Assembly: GCA_035293845.1 (NCBI GenBank) | Contig: DATGMB010000193.1 | Coordinates: 1-26,297, forward strand | Length of the DNA: 26,297 bases | Direction: 5' to 3' | DNA from: DATGMB01 sp035293845 | GTDB taxonomy: Bacteria; Acidobacteriota; Terriglobia; Bryobacterales; Bryobacteraceae | In this document: positions 1-7,913 of the stretch, piece by piece | How positions within the stretch are numbered: position 1 is the first letter of the stretch | How the letters are laid out: the number at the start of each line of letters is the position of its first letter | Position numbers and translations under genes: made by a program | Notes under the pieces: generated by a model | Database searches by the model: none | Seen by the model: the letters and a program-made list of their open reading frames with translations, nothing else | Told to the model about the DNA's origin: nothing

Positions 1-1290
1 CCATGAGCCCGGAAAGATGTGGTTCAGCGGTTCCGGAGGCATGAGACGTAGCGCCTCGCCGACCGTGACCGCCTGCATGCGGCCGTCGTTCGAGATCTGC
101 CGGTACATTTCGCGCAGGAACTCGCGCCCTCCGCGGTCGTAGTATTCCCACGCATTTTCGCCGTCGAGAATGATCGGAACCAGCGCGTCACGACCGCTGC
201 CGGAAATCCCGCCGCAGTTTTCCCGAATGCGGTTCAGAAAGTCACTGGCCGCGGCGTGCGCATCCATCTTGGAGTAGACGAAGCCGATCAGGTCGCTCAG
301 GTAATGATCGCGGAAGAGCACGCCCATGCGGCGGTTTTCCTGACGCCACTCGTAAGGCCGGTAGAGGCCGTCGACGGGAACGCCGCGGCCCTGCGTCCGG
401 TTGAGCACCCCGCTGTCGGTAGCCGCCCATTCGAAGCCGAGCTCGGACGCAATCGTGAACGCCTCGTCGGAAACCGAACCTTCCGACGGCCAAAGCCCCA
501 CCGGCGGCTTGCCGAAGTGCGTGGTCACATATTCACGCGCGAGCTGAAGCTGCCGACGCGCATCTTGCGGATAGCGAAAGCGCGGGGGTAGAGGCACTCC
601 GGGGTGCGAGACGCCCGCGATGTTGGAATCGCAGAGCAGGGGAAGGATGGGGTGATAGTACGGCGTAGTGGAAATTTCGATCTGCCCGGATGCCGCCAGC
701 TTCTGATATTCGGGAATCACCTTTCCGACGATTTCGCGCTGCAGTTCGCCCATGCGCCGCTGATCGGCGACCGTGAAGTTCCGGCCGCGGCGGACCCACT
801 CGGAAACTTCGGGGTCGTGCTCCTGAAACTCTTCGTCGAACCATGCAAGCTGCGACCACATCTGCAGATCGCGGAACTCCTGCACACCGAACAGGCTGCG
901 CGAGCCTGCGTTCTTTTGCGTTTGCCAGGCGTCGAACAACTCGCCGTAGCGCGGGTACCGATAGATCATCCGCTGCGGATCGGAATAGAACGAATGCCGC
1001 AGCAGAAATTCGCGATCGGCGTCGGTCAGGCTTTCGGCCGGCTTGAGCGCCATTTGCAGGAATGGGTCGGCGGCGGTGCCGGACGCGTACTCTTCAAGCT
1101 GCGCCATCATCGACGGCACAAGGTTGAACGTCTGGCGAATGTTCGGGAATTCTTCCAGGATCCGCACCATGCCGTAGTAGTCCTTCAGCGCGTGCATCCG
1201 GGTCCAGGGCAGTTTGTATTCGCCCGAGATCAGGTCCTTGTAAAACGGCTGGTGCATGTGCCAGAGGAAGCACAGGTAGATGCGGGGCAT
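1..1290 (-). CDS. Glycoside hydrolase family 57 protein, N-terminal 430 residues (3' end outside window)
   Basis: The frame is open from an ATG at 1290 to the window edge, so the C-terminus is missing. The start MPRIYLCFLWHMHQPFYKD carries the GH57 motif 1 HxHQP at residues 11-15. The GLWPSE segment ends in E270, which fits the catalytic nucleophile motif. LDGENAWE has D376 and E378 and fits the acid/base motif 4. A further conserved-looking HIFPGSW lies at the window edge. GH57 enzymes are retaining alpha-glucan or alpha-galactose-acting hydrolases and transferases (alpha-amylase, 4-alpha-glucanotransferase, branching enzyme). No signal peptide is visible, so a cytoplasmic role in glycogen or maltodextrin metabolism is inferred. 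The exact activity cannot be assigned. The Shine-Dalgarno is weak, but the start fits the family because the HxHQP motif usually lies close to the N-terminus. It lies downstream of the phosphoesterase gene on the same strand, separated by a hairpin repeat. Confidence 0.88.
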   Translation of the reverse strand, partial: MPRIYLCFLWHMHQPFYKDLISGEYKLPWTRMHALKDYYGMVRILEEFPNIRQTFNLVPSMMAQLEEYASGTAADPFLQMALKPAESLTDADREFLLRHSFYSDPQRMIYRYPRYGELFDAWQTQKNAGSRSLFGVQEFRDLQMWSQLAWFDEEFQEHDPEVSEWVRRGRNFTVADQRRMGELQREIVGKVIPEYQKLAASGQIEISTTPYYHPILPLLCDSNIAGVSHPGVPLPPRFRYPQDARRQLQLAREYVTTHFGKPPVGLWPSEGSVSDEAFTIASELGFEWAATDSGVLNRTQGRGVPVDGLYRPYEWRQENRRMGVLFRDHYLSDLIGFVYSKMDAHAAASDFLNRIRENCGGISGSGRDALVPIILDGENAWEYYDRGGREFLREMYRQISNDGRMQAVTVGEALRLMPPEPLNHIFPGSW

Positions 1291-1300
1291 GACGTCTCGG

Positions 1301-1381
1301 GGAGTCAGGAGACAGGAGTCAGGAGGCCGTGGCGTTTCGCGTTCCTGGTTCCTGACTCCTGTCTTCTGTGTCCTGACTTCC
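1301..1381. repeat. Intergenic inverted repeat built from GTCAGGA-type units
   Basis: AGACAGGAGTCAGGA at 1310-1324 is perfectly complementary to TCCTGACTCCTGTCT at 1350-1364, giving a 15-bp stem with a 25-nt loop. Outside the core, further GTCAGGA/TCCTGAC copies (1304-1310, 1371-1377) extend the symmetry imperfectly. It sits between the stop of the phosphoesterase gene and the start of the GH57 gene, both read leftward. It could act as a terminator or processing hairpin, or belong to a dispersed REP-like family. There is no T-tract for a classical intrinsic terminator. Confidence 0.7.
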
Positions 1382-3858
1382 TATTTTCCAAAGTAACTCC
1401 TCACCGGCGCCGGAGGTGGATCGTTGCGGATGGAACGCCACAGGACGTCGTTCAACTGGTCGTCGTCGTTTTCATCGGCGTCCTCGAAGTGCATACGGTT
1501 GGAGGCTTCGGCGCCTTTCGCGTTGCTCGGATTCTTGGCGTCGAGCGGCTGGCGCGGGTCCTCGACCGTGAAGGGCGTGGGGTCCGGCGTGGACAGGAAA
1601 GCCGCGAGCATGGGCCGCGCGGCGGCATCGAACTGGGTCATCGGGCGCAGGCCCAGGAAGATCTCCATGGTCCTCACCATTGAGGCGGTGTTGTACATGG
1701 CGCTGTCGACCGAGTGGCGCTTGATGTAGGGCGAAATCAGGTAGGCCGGCGAGCGGTGCGAATCCACGTGATCGGGGCCGTTCTGGGCGTCGTCTTCCAG
1801 AATGCAGATCAGGGTGCTCGTCCAGAATCGGGAGTGCGAGATGCCCTCGACAATGCGGCCGACGGCGAGATCGTTATCGGCGGCGGCGGAGAGCGGGGCG
1901 ACGGCGCCCGAGGCCGTGCCGGAGGTGTGGTCATTGCCGAGGCGCATCACGATGAATCGCGGCATATCTCCCTGCTTCTGCCATTGCGCCAGGTCGTCCA
2001 GGAAGGTGCGGGCGCGTTCCACGTCGGGATACTTCAGGTCGAACCCGCGGTAGAGACGGTTGGTGTACTTCGCCAGCACGGGATCGCGCACGCCGGTGAT
2101 CTGCTCCTGGCCGGGCGCGGCCGCGACCGGTTTGTTATTCACGGTGTATCCGTAGTTGCGAATTGTCAGACCGGCCGAGGCGGCGGCGGTCCAGATGTAG
2201 CCGGCGGGAGGCAGCGAAGCTACATCCTGCTCTTCGAAATCGTAGGTTTTGCGGCGGCCGGCGTACTCGTTGGGCCACATCTTCTGCACGTAATCGGGAG
2301 CGATGGCGGCAGTGGACCAGTTGTGGCCGTCCGCGCTCACGTCCGCGCTCACGTAGAAATTATCGAGCAGGACGAATTCGCGCGCCAGCTTGTGGAGGTT
2401 GGGGGTGACATTCTCACCGAAGAGGACGAGCGAGGGATCGCTGTTCCCTTCCTTGATATCGCCGAGCACCTGGTCGTAGGTGCGGTTCTCCTTGACGATG
2501 TAGACCACGTGCTGAATGGGCGGGACGGTGTACGTCTGGTCGAGCTTGGCGTCGTTATAGGGCGAGTTGGCGATGGCCTGCGTGGTCCACGCTTCGAGCT
2601 GCGCGGCGGTGAACGGTGGAATCCAGGACGCAGTGCCGGTCTGCATGTAGCCAACGTAGCCTGGGCGGATGCCCGGCTCGTTGTGTATGCCATTGGGGCG
2701 CTGCGCGGGGTTGGGGCCGTTGGCAGCATTCGGATACGAGGCAAGGCCCTTGCCATTGAGGATTACGAGCGTGCCGTTGGGCAGCAGGCGCACGGCGGTC
2801 GGATACCAGCCGGTCGGGATGAAGCCCTCGACGCGGCTGCGCTCCGAGGAAATGTCGACGACAGCCGCCACATTCGCGTCCGAGCAGGCGACGAAGAGAC
2901 GCTTGCCATCGGGCGCGACGGCGAGCGCAGACGGCGTCATACCGAGCGGCTGCCGCGGGCTCATGGCCACGTTGATGCTTTCGATGACCTTCAGCTCGCG
3001 GCCGGGCGTGACGCCGATCACGTAAACGTTATTCGTATTCGCGGCGGCAACGAAGAGGCGCGCGGCCACCGCAGGCGCGTCGTCCGGGTCGGCATCGGGC
3101 GCGCCGCCGTTCCGCCAGACGATGTCGGTGGGGTGGGCGCCCAGCCGGACGGTGGCGAGCACGCTGCCATCATTGGCATCGTACTGGCCGAGGGTGCCAT
3201 CCGCCCAATGCGTCACGAAGAACGACTTGCCATCCGGCGCAAAGAGGATGCGGTACGGCCGCCGGCCGGTCTTGAACCGGTTGATCACCATGCCGGATTG
3301 CGGATTGATGACCACCACCGAGTTGTGATACAGATCCGCGGCGTAAATCAGGCGCCCGTCGGGGGAAAAGGCAACGTCCCCGATGAAGTCCTCCTTCGGA
3401 TTGGGGTGCTCGACGATGGGGAACGTGCGCGAGGGCTTGAGGACGCCATCGGAGAAGGCGAGTTCGATGACGGACGCGGTGGTGCCGCCGCCCACGTAAA
3501 CGCGATCGCGGCTGGGACCCACAGCCAGACCGAGCCAGCCATCCGCCAACTTCTGGCTGCTGAGCACGGAGCCCGAAGCGGCATCCATCACGGTTACGCT
3601 GGGCGGCCGGTAGCCCGCGTTGAGCACGAAGAGGTACTTGCCGTCCAGCGACAGCGCCGAGGACATCGGCAGCGTATCGAGCGGAATCTGTTTGCCTGCC
3701 GGGGCGAGTTTCCAGCCGCTGTTGAGCAGGAAGCCGCCGTCGGGCAGCGGGCCGACGCGTTCGCGCGGCGCGGATTGCGAGAAGAGAACAGCGGCGATCG
3801 CCACAGCGGCGAATGCCAGGGAAAGGCGCAAAGCAGGGGTCCGCAGGGCGGGTTTCAT
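1381..3858 (-). CDS. Secreted bifunctional YncE-like beta-propeller / alkaline phosphatase-superfamily phosphoesterase
   Basis: The protein has 825 residues from the ATG at 3858, which is preceded by GAAGAG as ribosome site. A longer in-frame extension upstream would overlap the divergent gene's promoter and coding region and was rejected. Residues about 8-28 form a signal peptide or anchor. Residues about 40-430 hold YVTN/WD-type propeller blades (for example SALSLDGKYLFVLN and DVAFSPDGRLIYAADLYHNS). From about 445 a phosphoesterase domain begins: VVYIVKENRTYDQVLGDI contains K456-E457-N458 and D462, and the late metal-site block LEDDAQNGPDHVDSHR includes D689, D690, D695, H696, D698 and H700. 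This architecture matches the protein family named bifunctional YncE/alkaline phosphatase. It is probably periplasmic or extracellular and hydrolyses phosphoesters; the substrate is unknown. It is the first gene of a leftward pair with the GH57 gene. Confidence 0.88.
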   Translation of the reverse strand: MKPALRTPALRLSLAFAAVAIAAVLFSQSAPRERVGPLPDGGFLLNSGWKLAPAGKQIPLDTLPMSSALSLDGKYLFVLNAGYRPPSVTVMDAASGSVLSSQKLADGWLGLAVGPSRDRVYVGGGTTASVIELAFSDGVLKPSRTFPIVEHPNPKEDFIGDVAFSPDGRLIYAADLYHNSVVVINPQSGMVINRFKTGRRPYRILFAPDGKSFFVTHWADGTLGQYDANDGSVLATVRLGAHPTDIVWRNGGAPDADPDDAPAVAARLFVAAANTNNVYVIGVTPGRELKVIESINVAMSPRQPLGMTPSALAVAPDGKRLFVACSDANVAAVVDISSERSRVEGFIPTGWYPTAVRLLPNGTLVILNGKGLASYPNAANGPNPAQRPNGIHNEPGIRPGYVGYMQTGTASWIPPFTAAQLEAWTTQAIANSPYNDAKLDQTYTVPPIQHVVYIVKENRTYDQVLGDIKEGNSDPSLVLFGENVTPNLHKLAREFVLLDNFYVSADVSADGHNWSTAAIAPDYVQKMWPNEYAGRRKTYDFEEQDVASLPPAGYIWTAAASAGLTIRNYGYTVNNKPVAAAPGQEQITGVRDPVLAKYTNRLYRGFDLKYPDVERARTFLDDLAQWQKQGDMPRFIVMRLGNDHTSGTASGAVAPLSAAADNDLAVGRIVEGISHSRFWTSTLICILEDDAQNGPDHVDSHRSPAYLISPYIKRHSVDSAMYNTASMVRTMEIFLGLRPMTQFDAAARPMLAAFLSTPDPTPFTVEDPRQPLDAKNPSNAKGAEASNRMHFEDADENDDDQLNDVLWRSIRNDPPPAPVRSYFGK

Positions 3859-3958
3859 AGGGGTCTCTTCATTGTACAGGGGCACGGATTCCGCATGATG
3901 AATTCGGCATGAATTTCGGAGGGTTGCGTCCGGGGGCGCGTCCGCGTACGATGCTGGC
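3859..3958. promoter_or_regulatory. Divergent intergenic region between phosphoesterase and signal peptidase-like genes
   Basis: This 100-bp gap must hold promoters for both directions. Reading leftward, TACAAT (matches TATAAT in 5 of 6) lies about 20 bases upstream of the phosphoesterase ATG, followed by GAAGAG as ribosome site. I see no convincing -35 at 17 bases. Reading rightward I see no clear consensus promoter or strong Shine-Dalgarno before the ATG at 3959. Confidence 0.3.
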
Positions 3959-4906
3959 ATGGATCGGGAAGAGGTCGTGCGCCGCGGCGCGTGGGTTACG
4001 TTCGGCATGGCCGGGCTGTATGGCGCCGGGATGGCGCTGAGTCCCGTGGCAGGCGCGGCCATGGCTCTGCTGTTCCTGGCGTTCGGTTTCGGCATTCGCC
4101 GAAGGCAGGCATGGGCCGCCACGGGCGCCGCTGTCTTTCTCATCGCGCCGGTCTTCCTGGAGCTGGCGCGGATGCCGCTGGGACTGGGGCTGGAGATCGG
4201 GCTGCTGGTTCAGCTCGGCATTGCCTGGCTGCCGGCCGCGGCCGCGATTGTGCTGTGGCGGAATCGTGAGATGGCGCGCTGGAGCAAGGGATGGCTGGCA
4301 GCCACGGCGGCGGTGATCCTGGCGATGGTGCTGCTGCACCCCTACACGCAGCCGACGAACGCGATGGCAAATACGCTGGATCGCGGCGATTATGTGCTGG
4401 CGGAGAACGTGAGCTGGCATCTCGGCCGCGCGCCTCGCCATGGCGATATCGTGATGGTGCGTTACCCGATCGACCCCAAGCAGGTTTTCATAAAGCGCGT
4501 GGTGGCCCTGCCGGGGGACCGGCTTCGGTTCGTGAACAAGCAGCTTTACCGGAATGGAGCGCCGGTCGAAGAGCCGTACGCGATTCATCTCACCGGCTCC
4601 ATCGATGCCTACCGCGACAATTTCCCCGCAGCGCTGCCCGAGTCACCGCTGCCCGCGCCGGCGGCCGCGATGCTGCAGAATGACGTGCGCAACGGCGAAT
4701 TGCTCGTGCCGCCCGGCCGGTATTTCGTGCTCGGCGACAACCGCGATGAGTCGTTCGACAGCCGGTACTGGGGCTTCGTGACGCGCGACCAGATCATCGG
4801 CAGCCCGCTTGTGATTTACGCGTCCTATAATGTCCCGGAGGCGGCGCCGCAAATGACCGGAACGATCCTGAACACGCGTTGGAACCGGCTGCTGAAGATC
4901 CTGTGA
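3959..4906 (+). CDS. Signal peptidase I (S26) homologue with Ser-to-Ala at the nucleophile position
   Basis: The protein has 315 residues. About 125 N-terminal residues form roughly four hydrophobic segments, followed by the S26 domain. Box B reads PTNAMANTL (P132-L140), where type I signal peptidases have PSGSMxPTL. The residue before the invariant Met, normally the nucleophilic Ser, is A135 (codon gcg at 4361-4363), and the Pro of PTL is N138. The rest is well kept: the general base lies in FIKRVVALPGD (K179), and GDNRDESFDSRYWGF (259 onward) is nearly canonical. By family knowledge such a protein should lack normal serine-lysine peptidase activity. It may be a pseudoenzyme with a binding or regulatory role, or use another residue. 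The stop overlaps the GTG start of the next gene by 4 bp, so the two are probably translationally coupled. A dedicated active lepB should exist elsewhere in the genome. Confidence 0.85.
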   Translation: MDREEVVRRGAWVTFGMAGLYGAGMALSPVAGAAMALLFLAFGFGIRRRQAWAATGAAVFLIAPVFLELARMPLGLGLEIGLLVQLGIAWLPAAAAIVLWRNREMARWSKGWLAATAAVILAMVLLHPYTQPTNAMANTLDRGDYVLAENVSWHLGRAPRHGDIVMVRYPIDPKQVFIKRVVALPGDRLRFVNKQLYRNGAPVEEPYAIHLTGSIDAYRDNFPAALPESPLPAPAAAMLQNDVRNGELLVPPGRYFVLGDNRDESFDSRYWGFVTRDQIIGSPLVIYASYNVPEAAPQMTGTILNTRWNRLLKIL

Positions 4907-7344
4907 GATTGCCCGCGCGCGCCCTGCACGTGCTGTGGGCGGCCGTGGCCGCGTTTGCCGTGTGCGCGCAGGCCACCTACACCGCGGACGTGATCCGGTT
5001 GATGTCCGGAAACTATCCGGAGGCGCCGTTTTCTCTCGGCAATCCCTGGCCGGCGGTGCAAAGCGTGGACGCCGCCGCACGGAGTTCCGGCATCGCGCCC
5101 GGCGACCGCATCCTTGCCATCGACGGCCGCGCGCCGCGCGGTGAAGTCGATCTGGCCAAGGCTGTCCACGCCAAAGGGATCGGCGGATTGCTCGACATCG
5201 CCCTGGAACGCGGCGGCCGCGCCACCGAAACACGCGTGCGGATCGCCGCTGTCTCCTACCGCCCGGCTTGGCCTTACGCTGCCATTGCCTGGATTCTCAT
5301 GCCCGTTCTCGCGATCGGCCTCGGCCTCTGGGTCGCCGCCGTGCGGCCGCGCGATTTCCGGGCCTGGCTGATGCTGGGCGTCCTGCTGGGCATGAGCCAG
5401 ATGACGCGCTCTGGCTGGATCAATCCCCTGGGCTGGGGCCGCGTTCTGGGAATGCCCGGCGCGCTGCTGAGGGAAGGCGGCGTCCCGCTGTGGGCGCTCT
5501 CGATGCTGTTTTTCGGCGTCTACTTCCCACAGCGTTGGAGCGTCGACCGCCGGCTGCCGTGGATCAAATGGATGCTGGCGCTCGGGCCGGCGTACATCCT
5601 GGCCGTGACCCTGCCCGCCGCTCTGGCGGCTGCGCTGGACGATGCCCTGATGGCGCGTCTGCCCGTTCCGCATCCCGGCGATGCGGTATTTCTCGCCTGC
5701 CTCTGCCCTTCCATCAGCGTCTTTTTCATCGCCATTTCGCATAAGTACAACGACCGGAGCCTGCAGGCGGACGACCGGCGGCGTCTGAAATTGCTGTACT
5801 GGGGCTGCACCGCGGCGATGACGCCGATGTTCCTGATGATCGTCTTCCACATGGCGCGGGGCGCGACGGCATTCACCGATATCGGCTACACCGTGGCCCT
5901 GATGCTGGTGGTGATCTTTCCGCTGACCATGGCGTACATCGTGCTGGTGGAGCGCGCGCTGGACGTGCGCGTGGTGATCCGGCAGGGCGTGCAGTACGCG
6001 CTCGCCCGGCGCGGCGTCCGCGTGCTGCAAGGCTGCGTCGCGGCAGGGGTGATTTCCATGGCGGTGCAGTACGGCGAAAGCTCGCACGCCTCGCAGCCGC
6101 AGCGGCTGATGCTGATGATCCTGGGGGTATTCCTGGTTCTGCGCATCCGCCAGGGCGGGCAGTACGTCAGCCGCTGGGTGGACCGCCGCTTCTTCCGCGA
6201 GGCGTACAATGCCGAGCAGATTCTTCGGGATCTCGGCGAACAGGTACGCGCCATCCTGGACCGCCAGGCCTTGGTCGAGACGGTGGCGCGCAAAATTTCC
6301 GAGTCCCTGCACGTGGACCGGATTGCCGTGATGCTGCGTGAAGGCGGCATGTTCCGCCCGGCGCTGGCGCTCGGTTACACCGTGCTTCCGGCGGCCGTCG
6401 CCGAGGTTGAGGGCGCGGCCCCGGTGAGCGGCGAACTGGTGCTGCCGCTCAAGTCGCGCAAAGATGTGCTGGGTTATATCGCGCTGGGGCCCAAGAGATC
6501 GGAGGAGCCGTACTCGCAGAACGACACCAATCTCCTGGAGACGGTCGCGGCGCAGACCGGGCTGGCGCTGGAGAACGCGCGCCTCTCCGAGCAGATCGCC
6601 GCGGAAATGGCTCACCGCGAAATGCTCGCGCGGGAGCTGGAAATCGCACGCGAAGTGCAGCAACGGCTGTTTCCGCAGGTTCTGCCGGAAGTACCGGCTC
6701 TCGAGTACGCGGGCCGCTGCCGGCCGGCGCGCGCGGTGGGCGGCGATTACTACGATTTTCTGGCTCTTTCGAGCGGGCGGTTGGGCCTCGTGATCGGCGA
6801 TGTCTCGGGCAAAGGCGTGCCGGCGGCGCTGCTGATGGCGAGCCTCCAGGCATCGGTGCGCGGGCAGTCGGAAGGCGCCGCGAGCGTTGCGGCCCTGATG
6901 GCCAACGTCAACCGGCTCGTCTGTGACGCCTCGCCCGAGAACCGGTATGCCACCTTCTTCTACGCGCTGTTCGACCCGGCAACCCGGCGCCTCGTGTACT
7001 CGAACGGCGGACACAATCCGCCCATCGTACTGCGCGGGGCGGAGGTGCTGCGCCTCGAAACCGGCGGGCCGCCGGTGGGGCTTTTCGCATCTTCGAAATA
7101 CACGCAGGATGAGGTGGCACTCCAGCCCGGCGACCTGCTGGTGCTGTTCACCGATGGCGTGAGCGAGGCGGAAAATCCGGCGCAGGAGGAGTGGGGCGAG
7201 GAGGCGCTGATCGCGGCGGCCCAGGCGGCCCGCGGCGTGGCGCCAGGAGAGGCCATCGCGCGCATCCTGGCCAGCGCAGATGAGTTCGCGGCCGGCGCGC
7301 CGCAGCACGACGATATGACCCTGGTGGTCGCGCGGGTGTTGTAG
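4903..7344 (+). CDS. PDZ - multi-TM - GAF - SpoIIE/RsbU-type PP2C phosphatase
   Basis: The protein has 813 residues from the GTG at 4903; a TTG further upstream is possible but less likely. The GTGA overlap with the previous stop decides the start. A first hydrophobic segment (about 4-22) is followed by a PDZ-like domain (about 45-118: SGIAPGDRILAIDG). About eight membrane segments follow (about 125-420), then a GAF-like domain (about 440-575), a helical linker (EMLARELEIAREVQQRLFP) and a SpoIIE phosphatase domain. The metal-binding motifs are present: GGDYYD (G613-D618), GDVSGKG (632-638), FTDGV (D751) and HDDMT (D803, D804). RsbU-type phosphatases typically dephosphorylate an anti-sigma-factor antagonist (STAS protein); no such partner lies in this window. 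The PDZ sits outside the membrane if the first segment is an anchor, suggesting an envelope-stress sensor. The neighbour with a dead signal-peptidase fold may share the sensing task (inference). Confidence 0.88.
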   Translation: MRLPARALHVLWAAVAAFAVCAQATYTADVIRLMSGNYPEAPFSLGNPWPAVQSVDAAARSSGIAPGDRILAIDGRAPRGEVDLAKAVHAKGIGGLLDIALERGGRATETRVRIAAVSYRPAWPYAAIAWILMPVLAIGLGLWVAAVRPRDFRAWLMLGVLLGMSQMTRSGWINPLGWGRVLGMPGALLREGGVPLWALSMLFFGVYFPQRWSVDRRLPWIKWMLALGPAYILAVTLPAALAAALDDALMARLPVPHPGDAVFLACLCPSISVFFIAISHKYNDRSLQADDRRRLKLLYWGCTAAMTPMFLMIVFHMARGATAFTDIGYTVALMLVVIFPLTMAYIVLVERALDVRVVIRQGVQYALARRGVRVLQGCVAAGVISMAVQYGESSHASQPQRLMLMILGVFLVLRIRQGGQYVSRWVDRRFFREAYNAEQILRDLGEQVRAILDRQALVETVARKISESLHVDRIAVMLREGGMFRPALALGYTVLPAAVAEVEGAAPVSGELVLPLKSRKDVLGYIALGPKRSEEPYSQNDTNLLETVAAQTGLALENARLSEQIAAEMAHREMLARELEIAREVQQRLFPQVLPEVPALEYAGRCRPARAVGGDYYDFLALSSGRLGLVIGDVSGKGVPAALLMASLQASVRGQSEGAASVAALMANVNRLVCDASPENRYATFFYALFDPATRRLVYSNGGHNPPIVLRGAEVLRLETGGPPVGLFASSKYTQDEVALQPGDLLVLFTDGVSEAENPAQEEWGEEALIAAAQAARGVAPGEAIARILASADEFAAGAPQHDDMTLVVARVL

Positions 7345-7358
7345 CCGGCACGGAGCCG

Positions 7359-7847
7359 CTAGCTGGCTCTCTTTTCGAGGGCTTCGACGCGGGCGCGGAG
7401 GTCGCGCACATCGCGCTCGAGGGCGTGCAGGTTTGTGTTCGTTTCGGTACGGTCGCGCTGTGCGCGGTCCAGGTGAGACGTAATCGCGGTCATGAAATTG
7501 CCCACGTGTTCGATCGCGGTCATGGCGGTATCGACCCGGGACGATATCGCCCGGACTTGATCGGAGAGCTCGATGCGGGTAGCCTGGATCTCCTCGCGTA
7601 GTTCATGGCGTAACTCGGAGAGGTTGGCCGTAGTGGCCTCGGTTATTCGGTGCTCGGCGGCGGCGACCGATTCCTGTGTGCGGCGCTCAGCGGCAGCGAT
7701 CGATTCCTGTGTGCGGCGCTCGGCGGCGCCGATCTCTTCCTGTGTGCGGCGCTCAGCAGCGCCGATCTGTTCCTGTGTGCGGCGCTCAGCAGCGCCGATC
7801 TCTTCGCGCAACAGGGCACGAAACTCTTTGCGATCCTCGTCGGTCAT
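7359..7847 (-). CDS. Small coiled-coil protein with 11-residue (hendecad) tandem repeats
   Basis: The protein has 162 residues from the ATG at 7847. A longer frame to 8048 would run into the divergent FHA gene and was rejected. After MTDEDRKEFRALLREE come five 11-residue units, residues 17-71: four IxAAERRTQEx and one degenerate VAAAEHRITEA. A long amphipathic helix follows to the end (NLHALERDVRDLRARVEALEKR). There is no signal peptide, membrane segment or cysteine. Eleven-residue periodicity is typical of nearly straight, weakly right-handed coiled coils. I do not recognise the family; it is a cytoplasmic structural or scaffold-like protein of unknown function. It converges with the phosphatase gene (14 bp between stops) and diverges from the cell-wall signalling operon. 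Confidence 0.7.
   Translation of the reverse strand: MTDEDRKEFRALLREEIGAAERRTQEQIGAAERRTQEEIGAAERRTQESIAAAERRTQESVAAAEHRITEATTANLSELRHELREEIQATRIELSDQVRAISSRVDTAMTAIEHVGNFMTAITSHLDRAQRDRTETNTNLHALERDVRDLRARVEALEKRAS
7635..7807 (-). repeat. 33-bp in-frame tandem repeat inside the coiled-coil gene
   Basis: The string GTGTGCGGCGCTC recurs on the plus strand at 7676, 7709, 7742 and 7775, exactly 33 bp apart. A fifth, diverged unit lies to the left of 7676. The unit encodes the AAERRTQE repeat. High identity between units suggests recent slippage or recombination, and the copy number may vary between strains. Confidence 0.9.
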
Positions 7848-7913
7848 CGGACTACACCAGTTTAACGGAACCACCGGTCCCGCGGGCCACGGTAAAATCG
7901 ATAACAGGTTCTT
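7848..7913. promoter_or_regulatory. Divergent spacer with possible -10 box for the FHA-PP2C-kinase operon
   Basis: This 66-bp spacer separates the leftward coiled-coil gene from the rightward operon. TAAAAT at 7893-7898 matches the -10 consensus in 5 of 6 bases and lies 15 bases before the ATG at 7914. No recognisable -35 is found at 16-18 bases spacing, and the ribosome site is weak. The leader would be very short if this is the true promoter. Confidence 0.3.

Noticed and set aside
1714..3912. Long plus-strand open frame opposite the phosphoesterase gene
   Set aside because: Composition is that of a shadow frame with no recognisable motif; the minus strand encodes the propeller and metal-site motifs.
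3859..4143. N-terminal extension of the phosphoesterase to 4143
   Set aside because: It would overlap the divergent signal-peptidase gene and bury the signal peptide; the ATG at 3858 has a ribosome site and is followed directly by the signal peptide.
4825..7308. Long minus-strand open frame opposite the PDZ-GAF-SpoIIE gene
   Set aside because: No motifs, His/Arg/Gln-rich; the opposite strand carries complete phosphatase motifs.
7353..7376. Hairpin GAGCC/GGCTC followed by TCTTTT as terminator of the phosphatase gene
   Set aside because: The stem is only 5 bp and lies partly inside the convergent coiled-coil gene; too weak to list.
7676..7807. Possible CRISPR array (33-bp periodicity)
   Set aside because: There are no unique spacers; the units are contiguous, in frame and encode a coiled-coil repeat.
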